Of a stretch of 64,000 nucleotides of DNA, positions 24,790 to 33,294 are shown one piece after another. Source of the DNA: Streptomyces flavofungini (GTDB lineage Bacteria > Actinomycetota > Actinomycetes > Streptomycetales > Streptomycetaceae); the NCBI RefSeq assembly GCF_030388665.1, contig NZ_CP128846.1, positions 1,550,001-1,614,000 of the forward strand. Direction: 5' to 3'. The notes below the pieces were generated by a model that had not been told where the DNA came from, ran no database searches, and saw only the letters and a list, made by a program, of their open reading frames with translations. The position numbers and the translations under genes are program-made. The first letter of the stretch is position 1; the number at the start of each line of letters is the position of its first letter.

Positions 24790-25734
24790 TCACCGTGCCC
24801 CGTACACCGGCTGCGGCGTCTCGGCCCTGGAGAGCAGCTTCAGAGCCGCTTCGCCCGCCTCGGCGGCGCTCCAGCGGGCGCCTTTGTCGGCGCTCGGCCC
24901 CGGCCGCCAGCCGTCCATGACGGTGATACGGCCCGCCTCCGCCTCGAAGACGCGGCCGGTGACCCCGGAGGCGGCGTCCGAGCCGAGCCAGACGACCAGC
25001 GGGGACACGTTCTCCGGAGCCATCGCGTCGAAACCGCCGTCCACGGGGGCGGCCATCGTGTCGGCGAACGTCCGCTCGGTCATGCGGGTCCGCGCGGCGG
25101 GCGCTATGGCGTTCACGCGCACTCCGTAGGCGGCGAGTTCCGCGGCCGCGACCAGGGTGAGCCCGAGGATCCCGGCCTTGGCGGCGCTGTAGCAGCCCTG
25201 CCCGACGCTGCCCGACAGGCCCGCCCCGGAGGAGGTGTTGATGACTCCCGCGCGGGGTTCGCGCCCCGCCTTGGACTCGGCGCGCCAGTGCGCGGCCGCG
25301 TGCTTCAGGGGCAGGAAGTGTCCCTTCAGGTGGACGCGTACGACAGCGTCCCAGTCGTCCTCGTCGAGGTTCACGAGCATCCGGTCGCGCAGGAACCCCG
25401 CGTTGTTCACGAGGGTGTCCAGGCGCCCGTACGTCTCCAGGGCGGCGTCGACGAGCGAGGCCGCGCCGTCCGGCGTGGCGATGTCCCCGTAGTGCGCGAC
25501 CGCCGCGCCGCCCGCCGCGCGGATCTCCTCGACGACGGCCTGCGCGGGTCCTCCGGAGGAGCCGGAGCCGTCGAGGCCCGCCCCCAGGTCGTTGACGACG
25601 ACCCGCGCGCCCTCGGCGGCGTACGCACGTGCGTGCGCGCGCCCCAGGCCCCGCCCCGCGCCGGTGACGATCACGACGCGCCCCGCGCAGATGCCGGTCG
25701 TGGGTCCGGGGCCGGACCCGGTGGCAGCGTTCAT
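24790..25734 (-). CDS. Short-chain dehydrogenase/reductase of the HIP (steroid ring C/D) cluster
   Basis: 314 residues. NAD(P)-binding TGAGRGLG at 24-31, NNAG strand end, YSAAK active-site pair (Tyr/Lys) and the usual VNAIAP turn. Length and position match the Rv3548c-type SDR of the mycobacterial KstR2 regulon, next to a second SDR and divergent from echA20. A long C-terminal part (after about 250) is typical of that subgroup. Its substrate in HIP catabolism is not established. The ATG at 25732-25734 has GGGAG six bases upstream. Confidence 0.88.
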   Translation of the reverse strand: MNAATGSGPGPTTGICAGRVVIVTGAGRGLGRAHARAYAAEGARVVVNDLGAGLDGSGSSGGPAQAVVEEIRAAGGAAVAHYGDIATPDGAASLVDAALETYGRLDTLVNNAGFLRDRMLVNLDEDDWDAVVRVHLKGHFLPLKHAAAHWRAESKAGREPRAGVINTSSGAGLSGSVGQGCYSAAKAGILGLTLVAAAELAAYGVRVNAIAPAARTRMTERTFADTMAAPVDGGFDAMAPENVSPLVVWLGSDAASGVTGRVFEAEAGRITVMDGWRPGPSADKGARWSAAEAGEAALKLLSRAETPQPVYGAR

Positions 25735-25790
25735 GGGGAACTCCCTTTTGTTGGTGGCTCTTCGTCGTTGGCTCTTTCGTCGGCGGCGCT

Positions 25791-25826
25791 TTCGTAGGTG
25801 GCGCCTGCTTCGTAGGTGGCGCCTGC
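25791..25826. repeat. Two perfect 18-bp direct repeats between the two SDR genes
   Basis: Two contiguous 18-base units (25791-25808 and 25809-25826) lie in the 132-base gap between the SDR genes; degenerate copies flank them. No function is evident. Confidence 0.8.
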
Positions 25827-25866
25827 GACGCATCCGTAGGCGGCGTTCTCTCCCATCGGTCTCCCG

Positions 25867-26631
25867 TCAGTGGTTCACGGAAGCCGCGTCGAGGAACGCG
25901 GGCCGCTCGCCGCCCCCGTGCAGATGCAGCGCCGCCCCGCTGACGTACCGTGCGGCGTCGGAGGCGAGGAACACGCAGGCGTCGCCGACGTCGGCCGGGT
26001 CGGCGAGGCGGCCGAGCGGGACCGTGCGCCCGACCGCCGCGACGCCCTCCTCGTCGCCGTAGTGCAGGTGGGAACTCTCGGTGCGGGTCAGGCCGAGGAC
26101 GACGGTGTTCACGCGCACGTGCGGAGCCCACTCGACAGCCATGGTGCGCGCCAGGTTCTCCAGGCCCGCCTTGGCGGCGCCATAGGCACCGGAGCCGGGT
26201 GAGGGGCGGGTGCCGCTGACGCTGCCGATCATCACGATGGCGCCGCCGCTTCCTTGACGGCGCATCACCTCGTACGCGGCGAGGGAGGCGTAGAGCGGTG
26301 CCAGCAGGTTCAGCTCGACGATCTTCGTCTGGCGGGCCGCGGTCGTCTCGGCGAGCAGCCCGAACGGCGTGCCGCCCGCGTTGTTCACGAGGACGTCGAT
26401 CCCGCCGTGGTCGGCCGCCACCTCGGCGAAGAAGTCGGTGGCCGCCGCGGCGTCCCGTACGTCGAGGGGGCGGAACTCCGCGGCGACGCCCGCCACATCG
26501 ACGGGGGCGGCGGGGGGCCTGCGGGCGCAGATCACGACGCGCGCCCCGGCGGCGAGGAAGCGCCGGGCGATCCCGGCGCCGACGCCGCGGGTGCCGCCGG
26601 TGACCACGACCGTCTGTCCCTTGTCAGTCAT
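25867..26631 (-). CDS. Short-chain dehydrogenase/reductase of the HIP cluster
   Basis: 254 residues. TGGTRGVG at 11-18, VLVNNAGG, YGAAK active site, and the C-terminal GGG-type end. Length and neighbourhood match Rv3549c of the KstR2 regulon. It is divergent to echA20 across an operator-bearing promoter and is followed on the same strand by a second SDR 132 bases on. AAAGGTAG before the ATG is the ribosome-binding site. Exact oxidation or reduction step in HIP-CoA breakdown is unknown. Confidence 0.9.
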   Translation of the reverse strand: MTDKGQTVVVTGGTRGVGAGIARRFLAAGARVVICARRPPAAPVDVAGVAAEFRPLDVRDAAAATDFFAEVAADHGGIDVLVNNAGGTPFGLLAETTAARQTKIVELNLLAPLYASLAAYEVMRRQGSGGAIVMIGSVSGTRPSPGSGAYGAAKAGLENLARTMAVEWAPHVRVNTVVLGLTRTESSHLHYGDEEGVAAVGRTVPLGRLADPADVGDACVFLASDAARYVSGAALHLHGGGERPAFLDAASVNH

Positions 26632-26636
26632 GGCTG

Positions 26637-26691
26637 CTACCTTTCGAAGGCAACTAACAAATGTTTGGTTGAGGCTCTGGTCGAAAGGTAG
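26637..26691. promoter_or_regulatory. KstR2-like operator in mirror-image divergent leaders
   Basis: AACAAATGTTTGGT (26656-26669; reverse complement ACCAAACATTTGTT) resembles the KstR2 box AnCAAGnnCTTGnT with two symmetrical changes and nearly matches a second site at 36136-36149. It is flanked by a perfect inverted repeat, CTACCTTTCGA at 26637-26647 and TCGAAAGGTAG at 26681-26691. Each arm supplies the AAAGGTAG ribosome-binding site of its own divergent gene. Confidence 0.7.
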
Positions 26692-26702
26692 CGGATCCTC
26701 TG

Positions 26703-27458
26703 ATGCCTGTCTCCACCTCGGCTGCGGACGGCGGCGTCGCAGTCGTCACCGTCGACTACGCACCGGTCAACGCCCTGCCCGTGCGGGGGTGGTTCGACCT
26801 CGCGGACGCAGTGCGCGCCGCGGGCCGCGACCCGGGCGTGCGCTGCGTGGTGCTCGCCGCGGCGGGCCGGGGTTTCAACGCGGGCGTGGACATCAAGGAG
26901 ATGCAGCGCGACCCCGGCCACGAAGCGCTGCTCGGCGCCAACCACGGGTGCTACGAGGCGTTCTCCGCGGTGTACGGCTGCGCGGTCCCGGTCGTCGCCG
27001 CCGTGCAAGGGTTCTGTCTGGGCGGCGGCATCGGCCTGGTGGGCAACGCGGACGCGATCGTGGCGAGCGACGACGCCACGTTCGGACTGCCGGAGCTGGA
27101 CCGCGGCGCGCTCGGCGCGGCGACGCACCTGGCCCGCCTGGTGCCCCAGCACCTGATGCGCGCGCTGTACTACACCTCGCGCACGGCGACCGCCGCCGAA
27201 CTGCACGCCCACGGCTCGGTGTGGCGGGTGGTCCCGCGCGCGGAGCTGCACGCGGCGGCCCTGGAGCTGGCCCACGAGATCGCCCGCAAGGACGGGGCGC
27301 TGCTGCGTCTGGCCAAGGCCGCGATCAACGGCATCGACCCGGTCGACGTGCACCGCAGCTACCGCTTCGAGCAGGGCTTCACCTTCGAGGCGAACCTCAG
27401 CGGCCTGGCCGACCGGATCCGCGCCGACTTCGGCGGCAAGGAGGGGAAGCAGTCATGA
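26703..27458 (+). CDS. echA20: EchA20-like enoyl-CoA hydratase-family ring hydrolase
   Basis: 251 residues of the crotonase family. Oxyanion-hole segments GFNAGVDIKEM (about 58-68) and GFCLGGGIGLVGNAD are intact. In mycobacteria EchA20 opens ring D of the CoA-linked indane remnant of steroids (HIEC-CoA), the step just before IpdAB. It is the first gene of a coupled echA20-ipdA-ipdB-ipdC run (ATGA, ATGA, GTGA overlaps) and carries a KstR2-like operator in its leader. Gene symbol assigned on family plus synteny. Confidence 0.88.
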   Translation: MPVSTSAADGGVAVVTVDYAPVNALPVRGWFDLADAVRAAGRDPGVRCVVLAAAGRGFNAGVDIKEMQRDPGHEALLGANHGCYEAFSAVYGCAVPVVAAVQGFCLGGGIGLVGNADAIVASDDATFGLPELDRGALGAATHLARLVPQHLMRALYYTSRTATAAELHAHGSVWRVVPRAELHAAALELAHEIARKDGALLRLAKAAINGIDPVDVHRSYRFEQGFTFEANLSGLADRIRADFGGKEGKQS

Positions 27459-28321
27459 GCGGCAAGGTGATGACGCCCGACGCGATCGTGGGGCGCCTGG
27501 AGAGCGGCATGACCCTCGGCATCGGCGGCTGGGGCTCGCGCCGCAAGCCGATGGCGCTGGTGCGGGCACTGCTCCGCTCGGCCGTCACGGACCTGACGGT
27601 GGTGGCGTACGGCGGTCCGGACGTGGGGCTTCTGGCCGCGGCGGGCCGCATCCGCAAGCTGGTCACGGCGTTCGTGACGCTCGACTCGATCCCGCTGGAG
27701 CCGCACTTCCGCGCGGCCCGCGAGCGCGGCGCCTTCGAACTGGTCGAGCTGGACGAGGCGATGTTCATGCAGGGCCTGACGGCGGGCGCCCAGCGACTGC
27801 CGTTCCTGCCCGTCCGCGCGGGCCTCGGCTCGGACGTCCTGCGGGTCAACCCCTCGCTGCGGACGGTCACTTCGCCGTACGCGGACGGGGAGGAGCTCGT
27901 GGCGGTGCCCGCCCTGCGCATGGACGCCGCCCTGGTCCACCTGAACCGCGCGGACGCCCTCGGCAACGCCCAGTACCTGGGCCCCGATCCGTACTTCGAC
28001 GACCTGTTCTGCGAGGCGGCCGACTCTGCGTACGTGGCGTGCGAGCGCCTCGTCGGCACGGCCGAGCTGACCCGGGACGCGGCTCCGCAGACGCTCCTGG
28101 TCTCGCGGCACGCGGTCACGGGCGTGGCCGAGACGCCCCGGGGCGCGCACTTCACGTCGTGTGTGCCGGACTACGACCGCGACGAGGCGTTCCAGAAGGA
28201 GTACGCGACCGCCGCCCGCACCCCGGAGACCTGGGGCGACTTCAGCGCCCGCTTCCTCGCCGGCACCGGCGAGGAGGACTATCACCTGGCCGTCGAGGCC
28301 TGGCACAAGGAGCAGCGATGA
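27455..28321 (+). CDS. ipdA: IpdA-like CoA-transferase-fold ring hydrolase, alpha subunit
   Basis: 288 residues of the CoA-transferase family I fold (TLGIGGWGSRRKPMALVRALL near the N-terminus, VAYGGPDVGLLAAAGR). The family members next to EchA20 are not transferases: IpdAB hydrolyses the ring C carbon-carbon bond of COCHEA-CoA in steroid degradation. Adjacent IpdB and IpdC, and the length close to the mycobacterial 292, support that reading. Coupled by ATGA to both neighbours. Confidence 0.9.
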   Translation: MSGKVMTPDAIVGRLESGMTLGIGGWGSRRKPMALVRALLRSAVTDLTVVAYGGPDVGLLAAAGRIRKLVTAFVTLDSIPLEPHFRAARERGAFELVELDEAMFMQGLTAGAQRLPFLPVRAGLGSDVLRVNPSLRTVTSPYADGEELVAVPALRMDAALVHLNRADALGNAQYLGPDPYFDDLFCEAADSAYVACERLVGTAELTRDAAPQTLLVSRHAVTGVAETPRGAHFTSCVPDYDRDEAFQKEYATAARTPETWGDFSARFLAGTGEEDYHLAVEAWHKEQR

Positions 28322-29094
28322 CCACGACGACCGGGACCGCGACGGTGACGCGCGCCGAGTACTGCGTTGTGGCCTGCGCCGAGGCCTGGCGCGGCGACGG
28401 CGAGGTGCTCGCCTCCCCCATGGGCACGATCCCGTCGATCGGGGCACGCCTCGCGAAACTGACGTTCGCGCCCGAGCTGCTCCTCACGGACGGTGAGGCC
28501 CTGCTGATCGGGGACGTTCCCGCGATCGGGGCGCGGTCCCGGTTGACGGAGGGCTGGCTGCCGTACCGCCGCCATCTGACGATGGTGATGGGCGGCCGCA
28601 GGCACGTGATGATGGGCGCGAGTCAGATCGACCGCTTCGGCAACCAGAACATCAGCTGTGTCGGCGACTGGCGCCGGCCGGACCGTCAGCTCCTAGGCGT
28701 CCGCGGCGCCCCCGTCAACACCCTGAACAACCCGGTGAGTTACTGGATCCCGCGGCACTCCCCGCGCGTTTTCGTCGAGCGGGTCGACATGATCTGCGGG
28801 GTCGGGTACGACAGCGCCGCGGCGGCGGGCCTGTCGGCGACACGCTTCCACGAGCTGCGTCGCGTGGTGTCGGACCTGGGTGTCTTCGACTTCGCGACGG
28901 CGGATCGCTCGATGCGGGTGGTGAGCCTGCACCCCGGGGTGACGGTCGAGGAACTCCACGACGCCACGGGCTTCCCGCTCCCCCTGCCGGCCGAGGTCCC
29001 CCGCACCCGCGCCCCCTCCGCCGGCGAACTCCGGCTGATCCGCGACGTGGTGGACCCCTCCGCCCTGCGCGACCGGGAGGTGCGGGCCCGGTGA
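28318..29094 (+). CDS. ipdB: IpdB-like CoA-transferase-fold ring hydrolase, beta subunit
   Basis: 258 residues, beta partner of IpdA. Segments GEVLASPMGTIPSIGARLAKL, GWLPYRRHLTMVMGGRRHVMMGASQIDRFGNQN and GAPVNTLNNPVSYWIPRHSPRVF are typical of the IpdB branch and differ from true transferase beta subunits, which carry SENG (compare pcaJ in this window); no such catalytic ENG is present. Function by family: ring C opening of COCHEA-CoA together with IpdA. ATG coupled to ipdA; stop coupled to ipdC by GTGA. Confidence 0.9.
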   Translation: MTTTTGTATVTRAEYCVVACAEAWRGDGEVLASPMGTIPSIGARLAKLTFAPELLLTDGEALLIGDVPAIGARSRLTEGWLPYRRHLTMVMGGRRHVMMGASQIDRFGNQNISCVGDWRRPDRQLLGVRGAPVNTLNNPVSYWIPRHSPRVFVERVDMICGVGYDSAAAAGLSATRFHELRRVVSDLGVFDFATADRSMRVVSLHPGVTVEELHDATGFPLPLPAEVPRTRAPSAGELRLIRDVVDPSALRDREVRAR

Positions 29095-30176
29095 CGGCGC
29101 CCGGCCCGCGGACGGCCCTGACCCGGCTCACCGGGGTGCGGCATCCGATCGTGCAGACCGGTATGGGGTGGGTGGCGGGCCCACGCCTGGTCTCCGCGGT
29201 GGCGAACGCGGGCGCGCTCGGCGTGCTCGCCTCCGCGACGATGGCGCCCGAGCGGCTGCGGGCGGCCGTCCGGGAGGTCAGGTCCCGCACGGACGAGCCG
29301 TTCGGCGTGAACTTGCGGGCCGACGCGGGGGACGCGCGCGAGCGGGTGCGGATCATCGTCGAGGAGGGTGTCCGTGTGGCGTCGTTCGCCCTCGCCCCGT
29401 CCAGGGATCTGATGGCCGAGCTGAAGGACGGCGGTGTCGTGGTGATCCCGTCCGTCGGGGCGCGGCGGCATGCCGAGAAGGTCGCGGCGTGGGGCGCGGA
29501 CGCGGTCCTCGTGCAGGGCGGGGAGGGCGGCGGCCACACCGGCGAGGTCGCCACGACCGTGCTTCTGCCTCAGGTCGTGGACGCCGTGGACATCCCGGTG
29601 ATCGCCGCGGGCGGCTTCCACGACGGTCGGGGCCTGGTCGCGGCGCTGGCCTACGGCGCGGCGGGCGTCGCGATGGGCACGCGGTTCCTCCTCACGGCGG
29701 AGTCGACGGTGCCGGACGCGGTGAAGGCCCGCTATCTCGCGGCGACGGTCAAGGACGTCACGGTCACCACCCGCGTCGACGGCCTCCCCCATCGCATGCT
29801 CCGCACGGACCTTGTGGCCGCCCTGGAGCGCGCGGGCCCCCTGCGCGCCCTGACCCGCGCGGCGCGCCACGCGGCGGCGTTCCGCCGTGTCTCCGGCACG
29901 ACGTGGCCCGGCCTGATCCGCGACGGCCTGACGATGAAACGCGGCAAGGACCTGACCTGGAGCCAGGTCCTCCTCGCCGCGAACACCCCCATGATGCTCA
30001 AGTCCGCCCTGGTGGACGGCGACCCGGAAACCGGCCTGATGGCATCGGGCCAGGTGGTGGGCCTCCTCGGGGACACCCCGACATGCGCGGAGCTGGTGTC
30101 GAGGGTGGTTCGGGAGGCGGAGGAGACGGCACGGGGCTTGCGGGTCGGGTGGGGGGATGAGGCGGCCGTGGGGTGA
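29091..30176 (+). CDS. ipdC: IpdC-like FMN-dependent oxidoreductase (nitronate monooxygenase fold)
   Basis: 361 residues, TIM barrel of the nitropropane dioxygenase/enoyl-reductase-like flavoprotein family: LTGVRHPIVQTGMGWVAGPRLVSAVANAG at the start, VQGGEGGGHTGEVATTVLLPQV and AAGGFHDGRGLVAALAYGAAGVAMGTRFL at the FMN phosphate site. In mycobacteria IpdC acts on a hydroxylated HIC-CoA intermediate before EchA20. Last gene of the coupled echA20-ipdABC run. No nitronate substrate is implied. Confidence 0.9.
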   Translation: MTAPGPRTALTRLTGVRHPIVQTGMGWVAGPRLVSAVANAGALGVLASATMAPERLRAAVREVRSRTDEPFGVNLRADAGDARERVRIIVEEGVRVASFALAPSRDLMAELKDGGVVVIPSVGARRHAEKVAAWGADAVLVQGGEGGGHTGEVATTVLLPQVVDAVDIPVIAAGGFHDGRGLVAALAYGAAGVAMGTRFLLTAESTVPDAVKARYLAATVKDVTVTTRVDGLPHRMLRTDLVAALERAGPLRALTRAARHAAAFRRVSGTTWPGLIRDGLTMKRGKDLTWSQVLLAANTPMMLKSALVDGDPETGLMASGQVVGLLGDTPTCAELVSRVVREAEETARGLRVGWGDEAAVG

Positions 30177-30285
30177 TCGGGTCGCGGCGGCACTGGACTC
30201 GCGGCCGCGGACGCGAGGGCGCGCCCCGCCCCGGCACCGACCGCCACCGCCCGCGCACCCCTGCTGGTTCGGCTCCGGGGGGGGC

Positions 30286-30360
30286 GTTTCAGCCCGTCCG
30301 GCGTTTGAGGACGAGGCCGTTCAGGCCGATGGCGGGGGTCCGGGGGCGGCAGCCCCCCGT
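30286..30360. repeat. Streptomyces dispersed intergenic repeat element
   Basis: The segment with TTTCAGCCCGTCCGGCGTTT then GAGGACGAGGC, followed by a GGGGGCGGCAGCCCCC hairpin, is a sequence I know as recurrent between genes in many Streptomyces genomes. It sits in the 273-base gap after ipdC. It may end transcription of the ipd operon; its origin is unclear. Confidence 0.7.
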
Positions 30361-30449
30361 GGCCTCGCCCCGGACCACGTCCAGGGCGCGACCAGCCGGT
30401 GCCACGCCCAGCCGCACGCAGCTCGCCGCACGCCGCACGCCGCCCAGCC

Positions 30450-33101
30450 CTACAACACCCCGGCCAGCTCCCGCTCGGCCAGCGCCACCAGCCCATCCGC
30501 CCCGCAGGCCCGAGCGAGTGCGAGCCCCCGCTCCAGTTCCTCCACGGCGCCCGAGGCGATCCCGTACTCGACGCGGGCCACGGCGTGTTCGTACTGGCAG
30601 GGCGAGGCCTCCAGATACGTCACGGCCTTGGCGTACAGGGCGACGGCCTTCGTCCCGGTCTCCAGCGCCGCCGCACACCGCACCGCTTCGCCGATCGCGG
30701 TGTCCGTGCCGAACCGCTCGGCCTGCACGCGCGCGTCCGCGACGAGGTCGCCCGCACGCCGCGGGTCCTCGACGGCGAGCGCGCGAGCGAGGTCGTACGC
30801 CCAGGGAGCGAGCACGGTGTTGTACTGGCCGCGGGCCGTCAGCGCCTTGGCGGTGGCCTCCAGTTCGTTGAGGCCTTCCTCGGTGTGGCCGAGCGCGAGG
30901 AGCAGCCGTCCGCGCACGGACATGGCGTCGGGGACGTAGATCGTGGACGCGGACGGCGGTGCGAAGCCGTAGCGGTCGGCGACGGCCTTGGCCTCCAGGG
31001 CGTGACCACGGGCGAGCAGGGTGTCGATGAGCATGCTGGCGGCCTCCCAGTGCATGGGGAGTCCGCCCTGGCCCACGCGGTCGGCGAGCCGCAGGCTCTC
31101 GCGGAGCGACTTCTCGGCGTCCCTGAGCCGTCCGCGCCTGCGGTGCACATAGCCGAGGAAGGCATGCGCGAGCGCGAGGTGACCGCCGCTCCAGCCCGCG
31201 GTCTCGTACGCCTTCACGGCTTCGGTGAACAGGCTCTCCGCGCGGTCGAGCCGGTCGGCGAAGGCATAGGAGCTGCCGAGCATCAGGCGCAGTTCGAAGC
31301 TCCACTCGGCGTCGGTCCAGCCGAGCCCGGGTGCGAGCCGGCCGTTGACGAGCGCGCGGTCGCACAGCTCGACGACCTCTTCGGCGTTCTCGCCGCGCGT
31401 CATGGCGTCGAAGGCGCGCAGGATGAGCAGGGCGCGCTCGGCGTTGTCGCGTCCGGTGAGCGGACCGGCGAGCACGGCGAGGCGCCGGGAGCGACCGGGT
31501 GAGTCCTCCTCGCCCGCGTGGATGCCCTCCCACATGTAGTGCACGGCTTGGAGCCGCAGCCGGGCGGGGCCGTCCGGAAGCCGCGAGGCCTCCTCGTCGA
31601 TGACGCGCAGGCCTTCGCCGAGCTGGTCGTTGTGGACCAGGGCCTGGGAGAGCCTGCACACGGCGTCGACGCGCAGTTGCTGGCTGAGTCCGGACATCGA
31701 CAGGGCCTCGCGCAGATGCCCGATGGTGGTGACGGGCGAGGTCAGCAGGGTGGCGCAGCCCAGTTCGTAGAGCACGTGGGCGTGAACGTCGGGACGGGGC
31801 GGCTCGCGCAGGGCCCGCTCCAGGCAGCGGCGGGCCGCGTCGGGCGCGCCGACGGCGAGGTGTTCGGTGGCGGCGTCGCGCAGGTGCTGGACCAGCTCCG
31901 GGTCGTCGTCCGGGTGGACTTCGAGGAGGTGCCGGGAGGCCGCGGCGGCGCCGCGTCCGGAGCGGGTGACGGCCCAGGCGGCCCGGCCGTGCATCGCGGT
32001 GCGGGTGGCGTTCGGGATCGATTCGTAGACGGCCGTGGCGATGAGCGGGTGCACGAACTCCAGGCCGGCTTCGCCGCTGGTGACGATGCGGGCGGCGCGG
32101 AGCCGCTCGGCGCACCGGACGGCGTCGTCGTGCCGCATCCCGGCGAGCGACGCGGCGAGTTCGGTGGAGATCCCGGGGCCGAGGATCGCGGCGGCCCAGG
32201 CGAACCGGGTCACGTCGGTGCCGAGGTCCTCGAGGCGGGCGACGAGGCCGCGGCCGCGTGCGGAGCGGTTGAGGTCCCGCAGTTCGGCGGCGGAGCTCTC
32301 GACCGGTTCCAGCTCGCTGTCCTGCACCTTGGCGAGCAGTTCCACGGACTCGTACGGATTGCCGCCGGTGACCGCCCAGACCTCGCGGCAGAACGGGGCG
32401 TCGGCGTGCTCGCCGAGGGTGGCGCGGGTCAGGCCCGCCGTGGCGTCCGGGGTGAGGGCGCGCAGCGGGGTCGTGGGCAGGGCCGACGCGCCGATCCGGG
32501 CGAGGTGGCGGGCGCCTTCGCCGGTGGCCTCGCCGGGCCGGTGCGCGACCACGACGAGGGCGGGCAGGTCGTCGAGGCGCTCGACGAACGCGGCGAGCCA
32601 GCGCAGCGTCTCCTGGTCGGCCCAGTGCGCGTCGTCGATGATCAGGACCAGTGGCCAGTACAGCCGGGAGAGGCGGGCGACCACGTCGACGAGGCCGTCG
32701 CAGACGGCCTGCGGGTCGGGGCGGCCGCTGCCCGGCTCGGTGATGCCGAGGGCGGGTCCGGCGATCTCGTACCAGTCGCCCAGATACTCGCGGCCCTCTT
32801 CGGGACTGAGCTGGACGAGGACGGGCTGGAGGAGCTGTCGTACGACGTTGAAGGGCACCTCGGCCACGGTCTCGCCACCGCGGGCCGCCAGGACCGTGGC
32901 ACGGCCCTGGGCGATGCGGCGCACTTCGGACAGCAGCGCGGTCTTGCCGATGCCGGCCTCACCGCTGTAGACGAGCAGGCCGCCCTCGGTCGCCAGGTCC
33001 GAGCACAGTGCGGACACCGCGCCCTCGGCTGCGGCGAGTTCCGCGTCGCGCTCCCACAGCGGGGCCCAGGCGCCACCACCTCCGGGCCGTCCCTGCGTCA
33101 T
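30450..33101 (-). CDS. LAL-type AAA ATPase regulator lacking the C-terminal LuxR HTH
   Basis: 883 residues. Walker A GEAGIGKT (47-54), Walker B LVLIIDDAHWAD, then helical TPR-like repeats from about 400 onward, the architecture of large ATP-binding LuxR (LAL/MalT) regulators. Such proteins normally end with a LuxR helix-turn-helix of about 60 residues; here the protein stops at AERELAGVL, exactly where that domain would begin, and no HTH was found in any frame of the following 270 bases. It either works through a partner or is a truncated copy. It interrupts the HIP cluster between ipdC and fadA6. Confidence 0.88.
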   Translation of the reverse strand: MTQGRPGGGGAWAPLWERDAELAAAEGAVSALCSDLATEGGLLVYSGEAGIGKTALLSEVRRIAQGRATVLAARGGETVAEVPFNVVRQLLQPVLVQLSPEEGREYLGDWYEIAGPALGITEPGSGRPDPQAVCDGLVDVVARLSRLYWPLVLIIDDAHWADQETLRWLAAFVERLDDLPALVVVAHRPGEATGEGARHLARIGASALPTTPLRALTPDATAGLTRATLGEHADAPFCREVWAVTGGNPYESVELLAKVQDSELEPVESSAAELRDLNRSARGRGLVARLEDLGTDVTRFAWAAAILGPGISTELAASLAGMRHDDAVRCAERLRAARIVTSGEAGLEFVHPLIATAVYESIPNATRTAMHGRAAWAVTRSGRGAAAASRHLLEVHPDDDPELVQHLRDAATEHLAVGAPDAARRCLERALREPPRPDVHAHVLYELGCATLLTSPVTTIGHLREALSMSGLSQQLRVDAVCRLSQALVHNDQLGEGLRVIDEEASRLPDGPARLRLQAVHYMWEGIHAGEEDSPGRSRRLAVLAGPLTGRDNAERALLILRAFDAMTRGENAEEVVELCDRALVNGRLAPGLGWTDAEWSFELRLMLGSSYAFADRLDRAESLFTEAVKAYETAGWSGGHLALAHAFLGYVHRRRGRLRDAEKSLRESLRLADRVGQGGLPMHWEAASMLIDTLLARGHALEAKAVADRYGFAPPSASTIYVPDAMSVRGRLLLALGHTEEGLNELEATAKALTARGQYNTVLAPWAYDLARALAVEDPRRAGDLVADARVQAERFGTDTAIGEAVRCAAALETGTKAVALYAKAVTYLEASPCQYEHAVARVEYGIASGAVEELERGLALARACGADGLVALAERELAGVL

Positions 33102-33294
33102 CGCGCTACCTCCCGGGGTCGCTCAATCGACGTACAGAAGTCGAGCCTAGCCGGGTCGGGGCCCTCGCGGAGCACGGTCCGCGCAGCTACTCCCGCACGG
33201 GTGACAGACGGTCATATGCCAGGCTGCCGGGCTTTCGGGGGCGGGGCGCGGCGCGGTGGCGCCGGGACGCATGGGCGGACGGACGGTGTGGTCT

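Noticed and set aside
18024..29094. IpdA/IpdB as a second 3-oxoacid CoA-transferase like PcaI/PcaJ
   Set aside because: IpdB lacks the catalytic SENG segment seen in pcaJ, and the neighbours echA20 and ipdC point to ring hydrolysis.
30177..30449. Missing HTH of the LAL protein in another frame
   Set aside because: No frame of this stretch shows a LuxR-type HTH pattern; the region holds a dispersed repeat element instead.
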